A stretch of DNA of 64,000 nt, from NCBI RefSeq assembly GCF_000699445.3, contig NC_067198.1, positions 27,539,536-27,603,535 of the forward strand, in the 5' to 3' direction. Positions 50,233 through 61,189 of the stretch are shown here, piece by piece. How positions within the stretch are numbered: position 1 is the stretch's first letter; each line of letters begins with the position of its first letter. A model generated the notes under the pieces. That model saw nothing but the letters and a program-made list of their open reading frames with translations, ran no database searches and was not told where the DNA came from. Source of the DNA: Schistosoma haematobium. Lineage: Eukaryota; Platyhelminthes; Trematoda; Strigeidida; Schistosomatidae. Both the position numbers and the translations under genes were made by a program.

Positions 50233-50407
50233 GTTTTCTATGGTAGTCTAGCTTCAATTGACTCATGAATTCAACCAGTGTATTCTAATTATCAGAATAC
50301 TTGCGAAAGACATTGTTGAGTAATGGTTTTCGCATAAATCCGTGCAATTATCAGTGTTATAATAAATGTGATGATCTATTTTTGTTCAACTTCAAATAAT
50401 TCAAAGA

Positions 50408-50972
50408 GGATCCAACGAAGAAGTAAAGTCAAGGATTAGCAAAGCAAATACAACACTTCTACAGTTGAAGAACATATGCAAGTCATTACAACTGTTAACC
50501 AACATCAAAGTCACGATCTTCAATACGAATGTCATGACATGTTTATTATAGAGAGATGAAACTTGCACAACCACTACAACCATCATCCGAATAGTACAAG
50601 TATTTCTAAACAATTGTCTACGTGAGATACTCAATGTCTGTTGACTGGATATCATCAGCAACCGTCTACTGTGAAAGAGAATAGACGAGTTTCCAGATGG
50701 AAGGGGAATCGGGAAATGATATTGAAAGTGAATAGGACATACATTGAGGAAATCATCAAACGGAATCACGAAGCAAGCACTGACTTGTAATTTCTGAGGG
50801 AACTGAAAAGGAGGAGGGCCAAAGTTCACTCTGCTCTGAGGATTGGAAGCAAATATGAAAAGGATGAACAGGAGCTGGAAACAGCTGGGAAGGATTGTCC
50901 AAGACAGAGTTTTATGTAGAATGTTGGTTGGTGGTCTATGCTCCTCCATGAGAGTTAACAGGCTTAAGTATT
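50408..50972 (+). mobile_element. SR2-like RTE 3' fragment
   Basis: A 5'-truncated plus copy covering the C-terminal part of the RTE protein, with LLYGAETW replaced by decayed sequence near 50545. It ends after the conserved CTCCTCCATGAG region. Very similar to 42411-43230. Confidence 0.8.
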
Positions 50973-50979
50973 ATTAGCG

Positions 50980-51845
50980 AGCTAATTTGTCCACTGTTTT
51001 GCTCCAGTGTACAGGCAAATTTATATAAACGAATTTTGACTATGACCGTTACTTTATGAACTATTGTTGGGTTGCCTTATTTAAAAGTCACATAGAATAC
51101 AGCTTACTAGGTTCATATTCAGAAAACTCATATGTGAATGAGATTGTTGATACGCTAAACTGATAATTTTTCCAAGTTGTATCACTTTTTATTTCTTTAA
51201 GAAAACATTCACTAATAAGTGTAATTAAGTAGTTTATGGGTTAATTCCAAAAGTTTTATTGAGAATTTGTGTCTAGTGTAGAACAACAATCCTGGAATAA
51301 CTTTAGCTAGTCATCTCATTCTTTCAAAATACGCTGAATTCGGGAATGAAAACCACTCAACTTAATAGTAAGACATGCATTGAGAATATTGAACTTCGGG
51401 GATCAATAGTAAACACCTCGGAAAAGTCCCTAATTAAGGTAAAATGGCTTTCCACTATTCTCTGACTTTTGGGGGTTCTCCTTATTACGTCATTTTGTAA
51501 CTACATGTCCTTCAAACATGACGTTTTATTGAAAACTGGTAAAACCTAAAATTTAATAACACTTCGGTAATTATTTGAATCGAATTCAAATGTTTCCATT
51601 TAACGTTCATAAATTTAATGTTTAGACATGTGTTATCTATTAGTTTATTCGAAAAGTATAAATCTTTAACAATTTGAACATGAAAACGGTGAGGTCTATG
51701 AAATTAAAATTGGGTGATTTTCAAGCAAGTTAGGTTTTATAGTTGTAAATAGGGTGAATAGAATTCATTTGACGACCGGGACTAAAATAAATATTATTTT
51801 TATGTGATTTTAAATGTTTCATCCTCAGAATCAATATACGAAAAG
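50980..51845. other. Intergenic sequence, nothing recognised
   Basis: No feature could be supported here. Confidence 0.4.
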
Positions 51846-51847
51846 TA

Positions 51848-52172
51848 TAAATTCACTTGATATGGTTTACTTGGATCTTTTCATTGATGTTCACGACTGC
51901 AAATGATCATTCTCTTATTGGCATAAATGCATACTGTAAGTATTGCCTTAATTCGCAAGCATTCCAAGAAAAGATGGATAGTGGCTAGCAGAGGAATACA
52001 AGACGCGCGTTTTGTCCTAGTTAAGACCAGTCAGGTGGATCTACCTGCATATTAGAGTTGATGTTCACTCCAGGACTCCAACTCAGTACTGTTTATGTCA
52101 AACACCATCGCGTTACTCAATTAGCTACTGAGTCCTGATAACCACTTTTGCAGTGATAGCCACTATCCATCT
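51848..52172 (-). mobile_element. SM-alpha-like retroposon, decayed
   Basis: A minus unit with the tail arm (51848 to about 51955), a ribozyme region at about 51975-52040 whose core is changed (CTGACTGG and CAAAA instead of GAAA), and a tRNA-like region (about 52075-52135). A short plus-oriented tail (GCCACTATCCATCTTT, 52160-52175) follows, another trace of a foldback. It lies immediately beside the solo LTR at 52192. Confidence 0.7.
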
Positions 52173-52191
52173 TTATTAAAAGTATGCATTA

Positions 52192-52692
52192 TGTTATAAC
52201 TTGTGAACCTGTGTGCCCTGTATATTGGATAACGCAACGATACCGCCAATCAGAAAGCAGTGAATTATCGATTGAACCAGTGACGCATAAAACACGTGCG
52301 AGCAGTCTAGAGTCCTTATTGGTCTCACTTCCTGTCCAGCCCAGCCAGTTAAGTCCAGAACACCAATCTGAGCTTCTGCAATATGAATCATTTATTTCAA
52401 ACATACTAGGTTTATATATCAACCAGATAGACCACAACGTACCATAAAATAGAAAATAACATTTGTACAAGATTTGACCAAAAGTGTCTATGAATGAGGG
52501 AGGTAGTGACTAACAGACAGGGAATAATTCAATAATGGTAAATCGTATAACAACAGTTGATTGGTCAAAATAAAACTCATAATAAGAGGGACATGAATAT
52601 GAAGTTTAGTTATATAACAATTACACGATAAAAATATACTCATAGTATTGGTCCCAAAAATTACCATTCATTATTCCTATCGGGATATAACA
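52192..52692 (-). mobile_element. Solo LTR
   Basis: A 501-bp unit, plus-strand start TGTTATAAC and end GATATAACA. Flanks are CATTA (52187-52191) and CATTT (52693-52697), a 5-bp duplication with one change. It is the inverse of 53911-54422 and belongs to the same family as 3171-3656 and 16367-16859, but to a longer subfamily. Confidence 0.8.
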
Positions 52693-52699
52693 CATTTGA

Positions 52700-53900
52700 T
52701 CGGAGAATCTAGCGTAGAAAAGTTGTGTGATTAAGAATAAATAGGGTACTTAGGAGATGAAACACATTTTATAGAAATTGTGAAGACTAGACCTTAGAAG
52801 GACTAATAGTCAGTTGCATTTTATCTCTCCAGTGAAATTTTACAAGGATAATTGATCGACTGTGTAAAGAAAGGATAGAAAATGGTTTAAAATGCAGTTT
52901 TCACCCCATAAACTCCATTAATTTCCATGGTAATAATGAAACGATTGATACGCTAAAACATTATTTTCTCATGGTATAATAATCTGAGCAGAAGATTTTG
53001 AGTACAATTTTTCTGACGGAATAGATGAAGTTTTCAATTTAAGAAAATTGTATAGCTATTTTTTAAAATGAAAGTCATACTCTCAGCTAATGTGTATTGT
53101 TTGTGAACGATCGAAAACTAAGTGGTCAGTTTAATTACTATAAAGTTTTAAGGAAATCATAATCAGCTTTCTATATTAATAAACCGGATTTCTGCATTAA
53201 GATTTCATATATATTTATAAATACCGAATTCTAAGGTTTTTGAGGACGAATTACTTCCTTAACTGATTAATTTTCATGTTATTAACAAATGCCTATTTTA
53301 TACTGATCAAAAGTATTTTTAGTATGCGAAGTGTTATATATCATATGTTAGTAGTGAACGTTAAATTTATGACATCTAATTACTTGTATGTACTTGGATT
53401 AACAATTATCTGTCATGTATTCAGTGGCTATTTGGTCCTCATAAATTCTCCAAGCTTTACTCTACCGGAGATAATCGATATAAGATGTATTGACAATTTG
53501 TACTGCTAAGTATATAAGATAAAATATGAACCACAAGTTATGAAACTACTAATTTACATAATAAATTTGAACGGAATCTAACTGACATCAGTCAAAGAAT
53601 CAATGAAAAATAGTGAATACCAAGGAGTTGTTCAATCTCTTCAAAATTACCCTAAACAGTATTCATATATTACAATCCATTACATATCACTTAAAATCTT
53701 TGGTTAATTAACCTTTCTTATGAACAAAATAATAAATAGAAAGATAGAATACTGTTATGTTTTGCTTAAAAAAAGTATGTATCGCTTCAATTATATTCTA
53801 TATAAAATGATTCCTACTGTTTCTCTATATAGTGTTTCATGAATAAAGTAATTTCATACATTTGTTTTGATAACTATTTGAAGATGTATAATATGATTAT
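52700..53900. other. AT-rich sequence between two solo LTRs
   Basis: No gag, protease, reverse transcriptase or integrase signature is visible between the two inverted LTRs. They are therefore separate solo LTRs and not one element. The ORF at 53276-53509 is unrecognised. Confidence 0.5.
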
Positions 53901-53910
53901 ATTATGAATC

Positions 53911-54422
53911 TGTTAGGTACCGGTAAGCATAATGAATGGTAACTTTTGGGGTCCATATATAGACCTGTACTATGCCTATATTTTTATCGTATAGTTGTTA
54001 AATAACTAAACTATTCATATTCATGTCCCTGTTATTATGAGCTTTATTTTGACCTATGAACTATTATTATACGATTCATCATTTTTGAATTATGTCCTGT
54101 CTATTGATTACTACCTCCCACATTCACAGCTACATTTGGCCAAATCTTGTACAAGTGTTGTTTCCCATTTTATTGGCACGATGTGGTCTGTTTGATTGGT
54201 ATATTAACCCTGTATACTTGAAATAAATGATCCATATTGCAGAGGCTGAGATTGGTGTTCTGGACTTAACTGGATGGGCTAGGCGGGAAGCAGGACCGGT
54301 AAAGACTGTAGACTGCTCGTATGGGTTTACGCGTTATTGGTCCGGTCGATAATTCACTGCTCTCCAATTGGCGGTATCATTATGTATACATTCGCAGGGC
54401 ACTCAGGCCACAAGCTATAACA
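53911..54422 (+). mobile_element. Solo LTR with perfect 5-bp target duplication
   Basis: A 512-bp unit from TGTTAGGTACC to CTATAACA, flanked by GAATC at 53906-53910 and 54423-54427. It contains a TATATTAA-like box (about 54200) and an AATAAA at about 54222, which suggests plus orientation. Confidence 0.9.
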
Positions 54423-54427
54423 GAATC

Positions 54428-54925
54428 AATTAAAGTATTTGAAATTTACTATTGAAAAATCTCCAAACACTAACAACTCTGTAACTTATCCATGAATATT
54501 AAATTCACCGGTGTAGGACATATTTGGAAGTTATCTTCAGTATATTGATTTCTTCATCTTTTCTACACGGAATGGAATTGATTTTAATATTTTCTAACAG
54601 GTTGTTAATGATATTCTATTGTAGTACAACACTAATTTTAATATGATTCTTATACATTACATTATTTTTGTCAAATATTCACTTTTTCAATCAAATAAAA
54701 TTAGCTAAATATTTTTATATAATTTCTAAAATTAAATTTTCAAAATTTATCTTCCTTCGTCAATCATATGAAACATTGACATAATAACTATCCATAATTG
54801 AATATTTTATTAATTACATATACGATATATATTAATAAATGGTGAATGTTTTCATCTGCTAAGACATAGATACTTCAAAATTATGTTATATATAAGTAAG
54901 AAAAGTCATTTAATAAATATTATTA
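54428..54925. other. AT-rich sequence, nothing recognised
   Basis: No feature could be supported here. Confidence 0.4.
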
Positions 54926-54929
54926 TTAT

Positions 54930-55339
54930 TATCAGAAGGAGTTTTGTGGAGATTGTAGTAATTTCAATACTTGGGATAATGAGTCAATTGAAGCTAGGCC
55001 ACCATGGAAAATCTGAAAGCACTAGACGACCGTTTCGTCCTAGTGCGGGACTCCTCAGCAGTGCCAATTCATGATCCCATCTCGAACTCAGGACGTATCA
55101 GTCTCGAGAGCGAGCAATTAACCAGTAGATCACTGAGCCAGCCGGCATTTAACGGTGTTAATGTCTAACTTCAACAAATCCACCAAATTGAGTGACACAT
55201 CCATCATTGTCATCAGTGAGTTACTATCTCACAACAGACCTGGTTGAACTCCACTGGTCACTGCTTCTCAGTAGAAGTCCAGGATATACACCTTGAAGCT
55301 AGCCACTAGTGAGCATATGTTGATTAGTATCAGAAGGGG
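54930..55339 (-). mobile_element. Full-length hammerhead SINE, minus
   Basis: The most complete single SINE copy in the window. On the minus strand it has a 5' end CCCCTTCTGATACTAATC, a tRNA-like region with the B box decayed by deletion, an intact ribozyme and the 3' tail ending CTCCTTCTGATA. It is part of a tandem minus array continuing at 55889, split by the LTR at 55340-55888. Confidence 0.85.
55016..55066 (-). ncRNA. Hammerhead ribozyme motif in SINE
   Basis: On the minus strand: GCACTG, CTGAGGA, GTCC/GGAC stem II, GAAA, stem III ACGGTCGT, C at the cleavage site, then TAGTGC closing stem I with one G-U pair. The core is complete. Confidence 0.72.
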
Positions 55340-55888
55340 TGTTAGATCTATCGAAGCGTCCAAGTCACCCGATTGAGATACGCGCAAAACCGAAGTTTCC
55401 AAAACAACGATTTGTCTACAATAGCGGTTCTTTATTAAATAATACACAAAATTTAGTTACAAACCTAAACTTGTGAGGTGTCTAGGCGTTTAAACGCGTC
55501 CTTCAAGAATGAATATAACAAAGGCTTCGGTAGTACAAAGGACAGCTGATAGCTGTGTCTAAATTTGATAACAGTTTACGAACAACCGAAACCCGAACCA
55601 AGAGCAAACAATATAGAAACTGTTGCGTTTAAACAAATGCACAAAACTGTGGATAACGGCTACAGCGATTAGGATACAGTAATTATAATTCTAAATACAG
55701 TGATAAATACAATAAACGTTGTATGTATGTGTGAACATTTCAGAGTTTTACAGTACAACTTGCGTTACAAAATAAGTGTGAAAATTGTCGGGAATATAAC
55801 TGCTTACTGAAGATAAATAAGTAGTATAAGATAACAGACAAAAGAGTAGAAAGGGAACGAGTAGGATCAATGTAAGACAAACTTAACA
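55340..55888. mobile_element. Solo LTR (second family) inserted in a SINE array
   Basis: A 549-bp unit from TGTTAGATC to CTTAACA with 5-bp inverted ends (TGTTA/TAACA). A perfect 5-bp duplication AGGGG (55335-55339 and 55889-55893) flanks it and belongs to the SINE sequence. It is unrelated to the 3171-3656 family but similar at its ends to 59423-59860. Confidence 0.88.
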
Positions 55889-56178
55889 AGGGGTTTTGTG
55901 GAGATTGTAGTGATTTCAATAGTTGAGACCATGAGTCGATTAAAGCTAGACCACCATGGAAAACTTGGAGACACTGGACGGCCTTTTCGTCCTATTTTGG
56001 GACTCCTGAGTTCAAACCCCGTGAGGCAAGGTTATGGATGCTCACTCCTGAGGAGTCCCGTATTAGGACGAAACGGCCATTTAGTGCTTCGAGGTTTTCC
56101 ATGATGATCTAGCTTCAATTGACTCATGAATTCAACGATTAACATCTACTATTATAATATCCACAAAATCCCTCTCTG
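55889..56178. mobile_element. Head-to-head foldback of hammerhead SINE
   Basis: A minus 3' segment (55889 to about 56009) switches at GGGACTCCTGAG to a plus copy (about 56005-56178) that starts at the B box and carries a ribozyme. The plus core CTGAGGA, GTCC/GGAC and GAAA are intact, with ATT at the cleavage position. Confidence 0.78.
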
Positions 56179-56670
56179 AATATAAAATTGTTAAATTCAT
56201 TAATGCATGGTTTATTTTGATCTTTGTAAAATATCACAATAATTATGAACTTAATCGATATCTATAAAAATTCTGTAATATTTTAATTAAAAATTTAATT
56301 AACTTTGATGTTATTAGACGGATACATGTAAAAAAGTTATACTCAAAGAATAAAACATACATATATCAGTTTAACTAGTTTATCTAGTTAATCATATAAC
56401 CTAAATTTAATTAAAATATAGTAAAAATTCATTGAAAATAAACTAATTAATATTCTACTTTTGGATATTAGAAAAAAAAATCAACATTTTAAACAAAAGA
56501 AAATTTTTTGATTAATTATTGATTAGTTCGTTTGTTTGTATAGATTCATGAAATATATATGTCCAATAGTTGTTTGATTATATTCCTATATAGGTATTAT
56601 TAACAAGGTTTGATTTGATAAATTCGAATAAATTGAGCATTGGGTAGATTGTTATAAATAAATAATATAT

Positions 56671-56784
56671 TTGTAATATCCCAATGAGTAGAAAATTTGG
56701 TTATATATTCTCTGAAGAAGTGACTTACACTAAGTCATGAAACGTCAGAAAATCTAATTTTCTACTCAATCGGATATTACAAAT
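56671..56784. repeat. Internally deleted TIR element
   Basis: Short left end GTAATATCCCAATGAGTAG and long right arm with GAAGAAGTGACTTACACTAAG, AAACGTCAGAAAATC and CGGATATTACAAAT. Same family as 34450-34657. Confidence 0.55.
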
Positions 56785-56839
56785 GTTGGGATATTCGGAA
56801 AAATATACCAATAATTATTATGTTATTCTAATAATGTGC

Positions 56840-57128
56840 TTGGACTTTAAATGGACATTCCCTATTGGTCAGTATTTATTTCACTCGTTAAATATTATAC
56901 AAATGTTGTTTTCTGTTTTATGGTACGATGTGGTCTGTTTGGTTGGTATATAAACAGAGTATGTCTGAAATATAATTATTCATACCCCAGAGGCTAAGAC
57001 TTGCGTTCCGGACTCAACTGGCTGGGCCAGACAGCGAAGCAGGGCTAGGTCGCCCTTACATGTTTACGCGTCATTGATCCGATCGATAATACGCTGCGCG
57101 TCTAATATGAAGTCCACAAGCCATAACA
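56840..57128 (+). mobile_element. Truncated LTR of the first family
   Basis: Matches the 3' part of 53911-54422 from the promoter box (GGTATATAAAC, about 56945) to the end CCATAACA at about 57128. The 5' third is missing or replaced, and no target duplication was found. Confidence 0.65.
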
Positions 57129-57837
57129 ACAAATATATTATTTATTTATATTCCTATATAGTTTTAATTCAAAACTTTCGTATCATTCATAAATACTATA
57201 AATATGGTTACTCAGTTGACTATGTAATGAGATTTATAAACTGTAAAATATTACTTCGTATATCATTCATAAAATTATATGTACTATGAATCATTATAAC
57301 ATAAAGTATCTTTTCACGATTAATCTGGTTTATTGATACTCTAATTGGAAGTCTGTAGAAATGATTGTTCAAGTTTTCAATGATGGTCTAACTTAGATTA
57401 CTGCATGATTTAAACGAAATTCAAAATAATTTATTTTTCAGGTTGATAGTAATGAAACTGATGGATTTATGTCAGAATATAAGTAAGGTTGTTATTAGGA
57501 TCTTTTACTTGGTCATTCTTAACATAAATGATTAACCATTAAAACTTCTTTCATAGCATATTAAATGTTATTCGTTATACATTACCGGTGGGAATTGAGT
57601 AAACCCATGGTTTCAACAGTACTAGTTTTGCATGTACTTTTAACTTGATTATTTCTTTATTTGCTCAAATATTGAAATTCCTCTTGAAAGCTTTATAATG
57701 TTGATTGTTTGTGTTTTAATGTTTAAGATTCCTACCAAATAAATTAGATTAAGATATTTAACCTCAGCTCTACTTCATTAAGCTTGGTTTATATCGTCAA
57801 TGTGTTAAATGAAACTAAAGTATCTTAAACTCTGATT

Positions 57838-59340
57838 CATAGACAATTGTGTATAAACACCTGTACTTTTTTGATGATGGTTGTGGTAGTTTCCCAAGTT
57901 TCAGCTCTCGAATTCAATCAACCACCAGATGGACGAGAAGATAGAAGAATAAACACTTTTACCTGGCACCAGTCTTCACTTGGAATACATATGTCAGCTG
58001 TCCTCTATGTACGACGTTGTAGTGTAGTCCGTCGTATGAATTCCGTATGATGGTTACAAACTTATCAGGTACATCATAGTGTGGGAGGAATTTCTGTGAG
58101 GTTATCCTATTCACGCTTTATCATAGCCAAGGAAATCGATACACTGCGATCATTCCCATGCAAGTGATTGTTTAACAATGATCCATAATTTCGTGATTTG
58201 GTCTCTCTCATTTAGTTGAACAACACTCTGCTGAAGTAGCGCGGTGCTTCTGTAGTTCTCACATTTGCTCAGATCTCGTTTCTTTGGTATCTCGATTAAG
58301 TTCTCTTCTTTTCAGTTCATTGGCACTTGTTCGTCCTCCCAGATCTTCCTAAATAGAATGCGGAGCATGTTTGCGACTGCTTCTATGTTGACTGATATGT
58401 TGTCTGGTCCTTCTGCTTTCCCACTCTTGATTTGTCTGATGACCATTCTGATTTCTACGATTGTTGGTAGGGTAACATCTATAGGAAGGTCTGTAGGTGC
58501 CGCTTTCATGTCCGGTGGGTTTTTACGATAAGTGGAAGTATTCAAATTAATGTACTGAGGATTCCCGAAATAGTGCAATCTAAGGCAGATAGAACTACAG
58601 AAGCACAAATGAGCGTACTATATTTAGAGTTTGTAGTCAGAGGGACATCAAGTACAAAGGAATCATCAGTTAGTTCAAATTCTAAAGTTTGGTAGGGCTG
58701 CTATGTCCAACAGTTCTTCAGAGTGTTTTATCCACCATTCCAACTGGTCTCGAATCTCATTGGCTGGTCTATCTTCTATGTTCTTGGCTGATCGATCTTA
58801 CCTATTTCTCTGCTATCTTCTAAGTCATATTATGTAGTTGTCTCATATTTCCTTCTCTTGCAACACTTTCCGCTTTCATTGCTATGTCATCCACATACTT
58901 CCGCCTATCAGCTCTAATGCTCTTCTTTACGCACTTGTTTATTTCTGGGCATTCGACCTGTAGCTTGGCGTTTTATATCCTATTTTCTTCTGTTTTTAAT
59001 TGCTGTCTTTTTGTTCTTTCTATCTTGAATCCTGACTAAGGTTTCGATAAAGATCCATTTCTTATGATGACGCTTCTTGTGGTCGAGCACTTTCTGACAG
59101 TTTGAGATTATTACTTCATTAGTCCCTTTCCAGCTGTTATTACTAGTAACTTCCTCTTCCTTGAGGAGATCATATAAGGCCTGAAACATATTACTGAGAG
59201 CTGCCTTGAATTTGTTGAGTTTGTCGGTATCTCACAAAAGGTTTTATTAAACTTTCGTATTACATTTTTCAACTGTCCAGTGCTTATTCGGCTTCTCTCT
59301 TTGTTCGTTATTCTTTCATGAATCTTCTAAATTTTGCTCA
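57838..59340 (-). mobile_element. SR2-like RTE fragment, internally rearranged
   Basis: A minus-strand RTE copy from the linker (TDKLNEFK-like region at about 59215-59235, and IDHKKRHHKKW-like at about 59060-59100) through KAEGPDNI (about 58420) into the reverse transcriptase. Large internal deletions are present, and an unrelated stretch lies at about 58525-58690. It lacks the usual 3' tail and is not coding. Confidence 0.75.
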
Positions 59341-59422
59341 CGACCATCACATAAGTGTGGCTCACAATATTCACTTTCAAATGTGAGTTCGTTGTCATGT
59401 ACCCACATTTTTATTTTCAAAT

Positions 59423-59860
59423 TGTTAGATCTATAAGAACATAAAAATCTAAGTTCAAAATAATGAGTTTGTCAATGGAACAGTCTTATTATAAAAGATA
59501 TGCAATTACACAAAGATTAATGACAACATATCATAGCCTGAATGACAGCTGGTATGTGTCAAAAGTCAATGATCTCTATTAGGAATCGAATGGCTATTAA
59601 GAACAATAAATATACAAGCTGTTGAGGTTTGAACAAAGGTTCAAGTGTTCACGGAATGTAACTGCAATAAAAATAAACTGCAGCCAGTTTATGCAAATAC
59701 TTAAGAGTATTGTTCGACTACAGATAAACGTTGCACGGAATATGCTCAAAGCTTATCAGAGATTAAGCTGGCTACTAGATACTAATATGTAGTATAAAGC
59801 AATGGAAAAGGAGCTGGATAAGAAGAGAATAGAAACAGAGGTTGAAGACAAACTCATACA
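59423..59860. mobile_element. Possible solo LTR, second family
   Basis: Starts TGTTAGATCTAT like 55340-55888 and shares an end region (GTAGTATAA, GAAGACAAACTC). CAAAT occurs on the left (59418-59422) and at 59859-59863, but the right terminus is decayed, so the duplication is uncertain. Confidence 0.55.
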
Positions 59861-60064
59861 AATAAGTGACATTCTTAAACCGTATTAAGCCGTCACTCAA
59901 TCAATCATACGCTATCACATCATATGAAGAATATTAGTTTAAAATCAATGTTTGATGGAACAGTTTATTACTTAGAGCACTTGGCTCACGCGCTCACGAT
60001 ATGTGATAAGTGGCCACACAGACGAACCAAACGTTAATAGATCAAGTTATCTGAAACCTACCTA

Positions 60065-60250
60065 TTATATAAGCTTGTGCCAATTATTTATTGGCGGTCG
60101 ATGCATCAGAAAGTGAGCAGCAAAAATTCCCCAAAGTATTTTTAACAGGTGAAAGGAAATGGAATAGTTGTCAGGTGCCAGTTCAACAGAGTCACTGTAG
60201 TTCCTGCGCCATGTAATAAACCCCACGAGACATAACACCAGCGCCCACAT
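60065..60250 (-). CDS. Unrecognised small ORF with N-terminal hydrophobic segment
   Basis: A 61-residue frame on the minus strand. It begins MWALVLCLVGFITW, a plausible signal peptide or membrane anchor. A polar part with NYSDS (a possible N-glycosylation site) follows, then SISFHLLKIL. The surrounding sequence is less AT-rich than the window average, and the ATG has a reasonable context. It could be the first exon of a secreted or membrane protein (schistosomes have many secreted micro-exon genes), but no donor stands out and no family is recognised. It may equally be chance or repeat-derived. Confidence 0.25.
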   Translation of the reverse strand: MWALVLCLVGFITWRRNYSDSVELAPDNYSISFHLLKILWGIFAAHFLMHRPPINNWHKLI

Positions 60251-61189
60251 CGATGACTGAGATAGCGCAACACACAGTGAACAATACCTTAAAAACCCGA
60301 TAGTTTCTCGAGTTCATCACTTTTTAACGTTAACTTATGAAAAGTCAGAAATAGCCTTACCGCTAACCAACTTTGAAAGAATAATCTCAGACCCTAGTTA
60401 TAAAAAGTGATGATATCTTTCAAAAATCTTAAGAGTACCTTAAGTGCAAATACCACACTGTTTCTTCCGGACGTCTGGCGCTGTTAACAGTTGTGTCGAA
60501 TGCTTCAACCATTGCTGTTGGTCTTCAGGGACGTATTAACAAGCAGTAAAAACCCTTGTTACTTTACAAGAGACCTAATAATCCCCAAACACGACGCGAT
60601 ACATCTAGTTGAAGGTTGCAGTTATCTGTCTATTTATTAAACACTTTATACATATGGTCAAGGGGAGTAACGTCATGGTGAATTCAGGTGACGAATTGCT
60701 TACTAAAGACTGGGGTACTAATCATGATGAATATATACCACACACTTCCCGGTACAGATTACCATGAAATAATAAGACCGAAAAAGGTTGATGCTGATGT
60801 GATGTTTGAATGAACTAATAATTCCTTTGTACTTGTGGAATGCTTGATTTCGAATTCCAAATACAGTACATTCGTTTGTGGCTATCCGGTACTTCTTGAT
60901 CCGATTACATTATTTCTGGGATTCTTAGTTCATACTAAAATTCAAATACTCTTGATTATCACAGCTGACTTGAGCGAATATCGATCTTCCTTTAATCACC
61001 ACAGGAGTAGTAATGATGTTTTGACAGATGTGCTTCATCCTTTGGTATGTAGTGACTTACTTTTATCACGAGAACACGATTGGTTTAATGAAAACAATTA
61101 TTATTATAGCCAATTGTACCAGTGACTGTTTTAATGTGCTCTTTGTTTAACTGTGCTAAAAACATCCATTATACTTAGTTCGATTGTGA

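Larger units (their letters stand above)
49843..50278. mobile_element. Hammerhead SINE foldback with ~20-bp direct repeats
   Basis: A minus SINE (49843 to about 50168) has tRNA-like region and ribozyme. It switches at CCACTGGGATCG to a plus segment (about 50168-50278) with a second ribozyme. Direct repeats of 20 bp with one mismatch flank the pair (49823-49842 and 50279-50298). Part of the left repeat resembles the SINE's own end, so the true target duplication may be slightly shorter. Both ribozyme cores are intact. Confidence 0.82.

Noticed and set aside
52192..54422. One complete LTR retrotransposon or an inverted-repeat element bounded by the two LTRs
   Set aside because: The LTRs are in opposite orientation, each has its own target duplication, and no retroviral-type domains lie between them.
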